A DNA stretch of 9,113 nucleotides from Planctomycetaceae bacterium. Its GTDB lineage: Bacteria; Planctomycetota; Planctomycetia; Planctomycetales; Planctomycetaceae. The stretch is taken from the NCBI GenBank assembly GCA_016795125.1, contig JAEUIG010000825.1:1-9113 (forward strand), in the 5' to 3' direction. A program made the position numbers and the translations under genes. Positions 7,832-9,113 of the stretch are shown one piece after another; the first letter of the stretch is position 1, and every line of letters starts with the position of its first letter. The notes below the pieces were generated by a model. That model saw nothing but the letters and a program-made list of their open reading frames with translations. It made no database searches and was not told where the DNA came from.

Positions 7832-8932
7832 ATGCATTGGCGTCGTCTGATCCCCGCTTCGCTTGTAGTGCTCACCGTGGCGCTGGTGACAGTCGAGCAA
7901 TCGCTGGCGGCCGAACCGTCGATCGATTCCATGACGGCCCGCGCCGTGGAATTCCTCCGCACCACGCAGGCCGACGACGGCAGCTGGACGTCTCCGGAGC
8001 AGCCGGGCATCTCGGCGCTCGTGGTCGCATCGCTGCTCAAGTCCGGGGTTCCAATCGACGATCCGACCGTCGCCAGGGGATTGAAGCATCTCGAATCGTT
8101 CATCCAGGCCGACGGCGGCATTTACTTCACCCAGTCCGGCCACAAGAACTACGAGACCTCGATCGCGCTGGTGACATTCGACGCCGCGAACAAGGACGGG
8201 CGGTATGACGATGTGATCCGCAAGGCGGCGGACTACATCCGGGGGATCCAGTGGGACGAGAGCGAAGGGATCGACAAGACCGACATCAAGTTCGGCGGCG
8301 CCGGATATGGGCGCAGCGGAGACCGGCCGGACCTGTCGAACACGTCGTTCCTGGTGGACGCGCTGATTGCGGCGGGGGTCTCGAAGGATGATCCGGCGGT
8401 GCAGAACGCCCTGGTCTTCGTGTCACGGTGCCAGAACCTGGAGAGCCAGAACAACACGACCGAATTTGCCGCGAAGATCAACGACGGCGGCTTCTATTAC
8501 ACGCCGGCAGCGGGCGGGACTTCGCAGGCCGGCGCGAACCCGGACGGCGGCCTCCGCTCGTACGCGAGCATGACGTATGCCGGCCTCAAGAGCATGATCC
8601 ATGCGGGGCTGACCCCGGACGATCCGCGCGTCGCCGCGGCGACCAAGTGGATCCAGAAGTTCTATTCGCTGGACGAGAATCCGGGGATGGGGCAGGTCGG
8701 CCTCTACTACTACTATCACACGTTCGCGAAGGCGCTGGATGTGGCGGGACAGGACGAGTTCGTGGATGCCGCCGGGGTGCAGCACGACTGGCGGCACGAA
8801 CTTGTTGAGCACCTGGCGTCGCGCCAGCAGGAGAACGGCAGCTGGGTGAACACGGCGGACCGGTGGTATGAAGGCAATCCGAGCCTGGTCACGGCGTATT
8901 CGTTGCTGGCGCTGGAATACTGTCACCGATAA
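7832..8932 (+). CDS. Secreted squalene-cyclase/prenyltransferase-repeat (alpha/alpha-toroid) protein
   Basis: A complete 366-residue protein with GAGGAG 7 bases before ATG and a TAA stop. Residues 1-26 form a Sec signal peptide (MHWRRL, a hydrophobic core, cleavage near SLA/A). The mature part has QW-type repeats of the terpenoid-cyclase/prenyltransferase toroid superfamily: QADDGSW (46-52), QADGGIY (92-98), INDGGFYY (216-223) and QQENGSW (332-338). Three helix-linking DDPxV segments recur at 76-80, 186-190 and 263-267, showing the internal repeat. Other marked stretches are GDRPDLSNTSF (163-173), SYASMTYAGLKS (243-254) and GLYYYYHTFAKALD (290-303). The DXDD acid motif of squalene-hopene cyclases is absent. 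Length is about half that of those enzymes, and I see no farnesyltransferase-type zinc site. It is therefore probably not a hopene cyclase. A binding role, or an unknown enzymatic role, outside the cytoplasm is likely. It is transcribed divergently from the giant-protein operon. Confidence 0.93.
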   Translation: MHWRRLIPASLVVLTVALVTVEQSLAAEPSIDSMTARAVEFLRTTQADDGSWTSPEQPGISALVVASLLKSGVPIDDPTVARGLKHLESFIQADGGIYFTQSGHKNYETSIALVTFDAANKDGRYDDVIRKAADYIRGIQWDESEGIDKTDIKFGGAGYGRSGDRPDLSNTSFLVDALIAAGVSKDDPAVQNALVFVSRCQNLESQNNTTEFAAKINDGGFYYTPAAGGTSQAGANPDGGLRSYASMTYAGLKSMIHAGLTPDDPRVAAATKWIQKFYSLDENPGMGQVGLYYYYHTFAKALDVAGQDEFVDAAGVQHDWRHELVEHLASRQQENGSWVNTADRWYEGNPSLVTAYSLLALEYCHR

Positions 8933-9004
8933 AGCCACTTCCCCGGCCGCGCCTTCCAAAGTACAGCGGCTCATCGCTTCGGGCCACGGGGATTAAGCGG
9001 CTTT
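8931..9004 (+). terminator. Long imperfect inverted repeat at the 3' end of the toroid gene
   Basis: AAAGCCACTT (8931-8940), which starts inside the stop codon, pairs with AAGCGGCTTT (8995-9004) at 9 of 10 positions. Inside it CCCC (8941-8944) pairs with GGGG (8988-8991), and GGCC (8945-8948) with GGCC (8982-8985), with 3- and 2-base bulges on the distal side. This gives about 17 pairs closing a 33-base loop. No T-run follows beyond CTTT, so it may be a weak or Rho-assisted terminator or an mRNA-stabilising 3' structure. Confidence 0.35.
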
Positions 9005-9113
9005 GCACATTAATTCAGGGTACAGGCAATGCCCCCTCGAACGGACTGACCTTCAATCATTGTCAGCCGGCGGAATCACAAGCGAAACAGCGATCCGCAG
9101 CGCCAGATTCACT

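Noticed and set aside
7832..8932. Naming the toroid protein a squalene-hopene cyclase
   Set aside because: There is no DXDD motif, the length is about half, and it has a secretion signal. Only the repeat fold is supported.
8423..8974. Open frame of 183 codons on the minus strand opposite the toroid gene
   Set aside because: It is an antisense shadow in exact codon register, and the plus-strand protein has clear family motifs.
1..9113. tRNA, rRNA, CRISPR, insertion sequence or phage elements
   Set aside because: No spaced direct repeats, transposase or integrase motifs, terminal inverted repeats or tRNA-like folds were seen.

Overview
The window is GC-rich bacterial DNA and most likely comes from a planctomycete. 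The reasons are protein-level: two very long secreted proteins begin with the (I/V)YVPxxDL...GVxxPxxE pattern that I associate with large uncharacterised planctomycete envelope proteins. One of them carries a membrane segment ending in LLLPATQQAREA, very close to the signature of the planctomycete-abundant DUF1559 pseudopilin-like proteins. A secreted squalene-cyclase-like alpha/alpha-toroid protein lies next to them. This lineage call is inference, because no marker gene is present.

Layout: (1) Positions 1-3917, minus strand, hold a giant secreted/membrane protein whose reading frame is still open at the left edge, with 1305 residues visible. (2) After an 88-bp gap, positions 4006-7464, minus strand, hold a second giant protein of 1152 residues that is a diverged paralogue of the first. 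It is transcribed first, and the two probably form an operon. (3) Positions 7465-7831 are a 367-bp divergent intergenic region. It has two short hairpins followed by T-tracts in the plus direction, a perfect short palindrome, and an unexplained strong Shine-Dalgarno-like sequence. (4) Positions 7832-8932, plus strand, hold a 366-residue secreted protein with squalene-cyclase/prenyltransferase-type repeats. (5) From its stop codon to about 9004 there is a long imperfect inverted repeat that could form the 3' end of its mRNA. I see nothing further in 9005-9113.

All three products carry Sec-type signal peptides, so the locus works outside the cytoplasm. The two giants appear to be mostly repeated beta-rich domains anchored by C-terminal membrane helices (three in one, four in the other). 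No catalytic motif was recognised in either. The toroid protein is divergently transcribed and may share regulation with them. A joint role in the cell envelope is a plausible hypothesis but is not shown by the sequence. No RNA gene, transposon, CRISPR array or phage feature was found.
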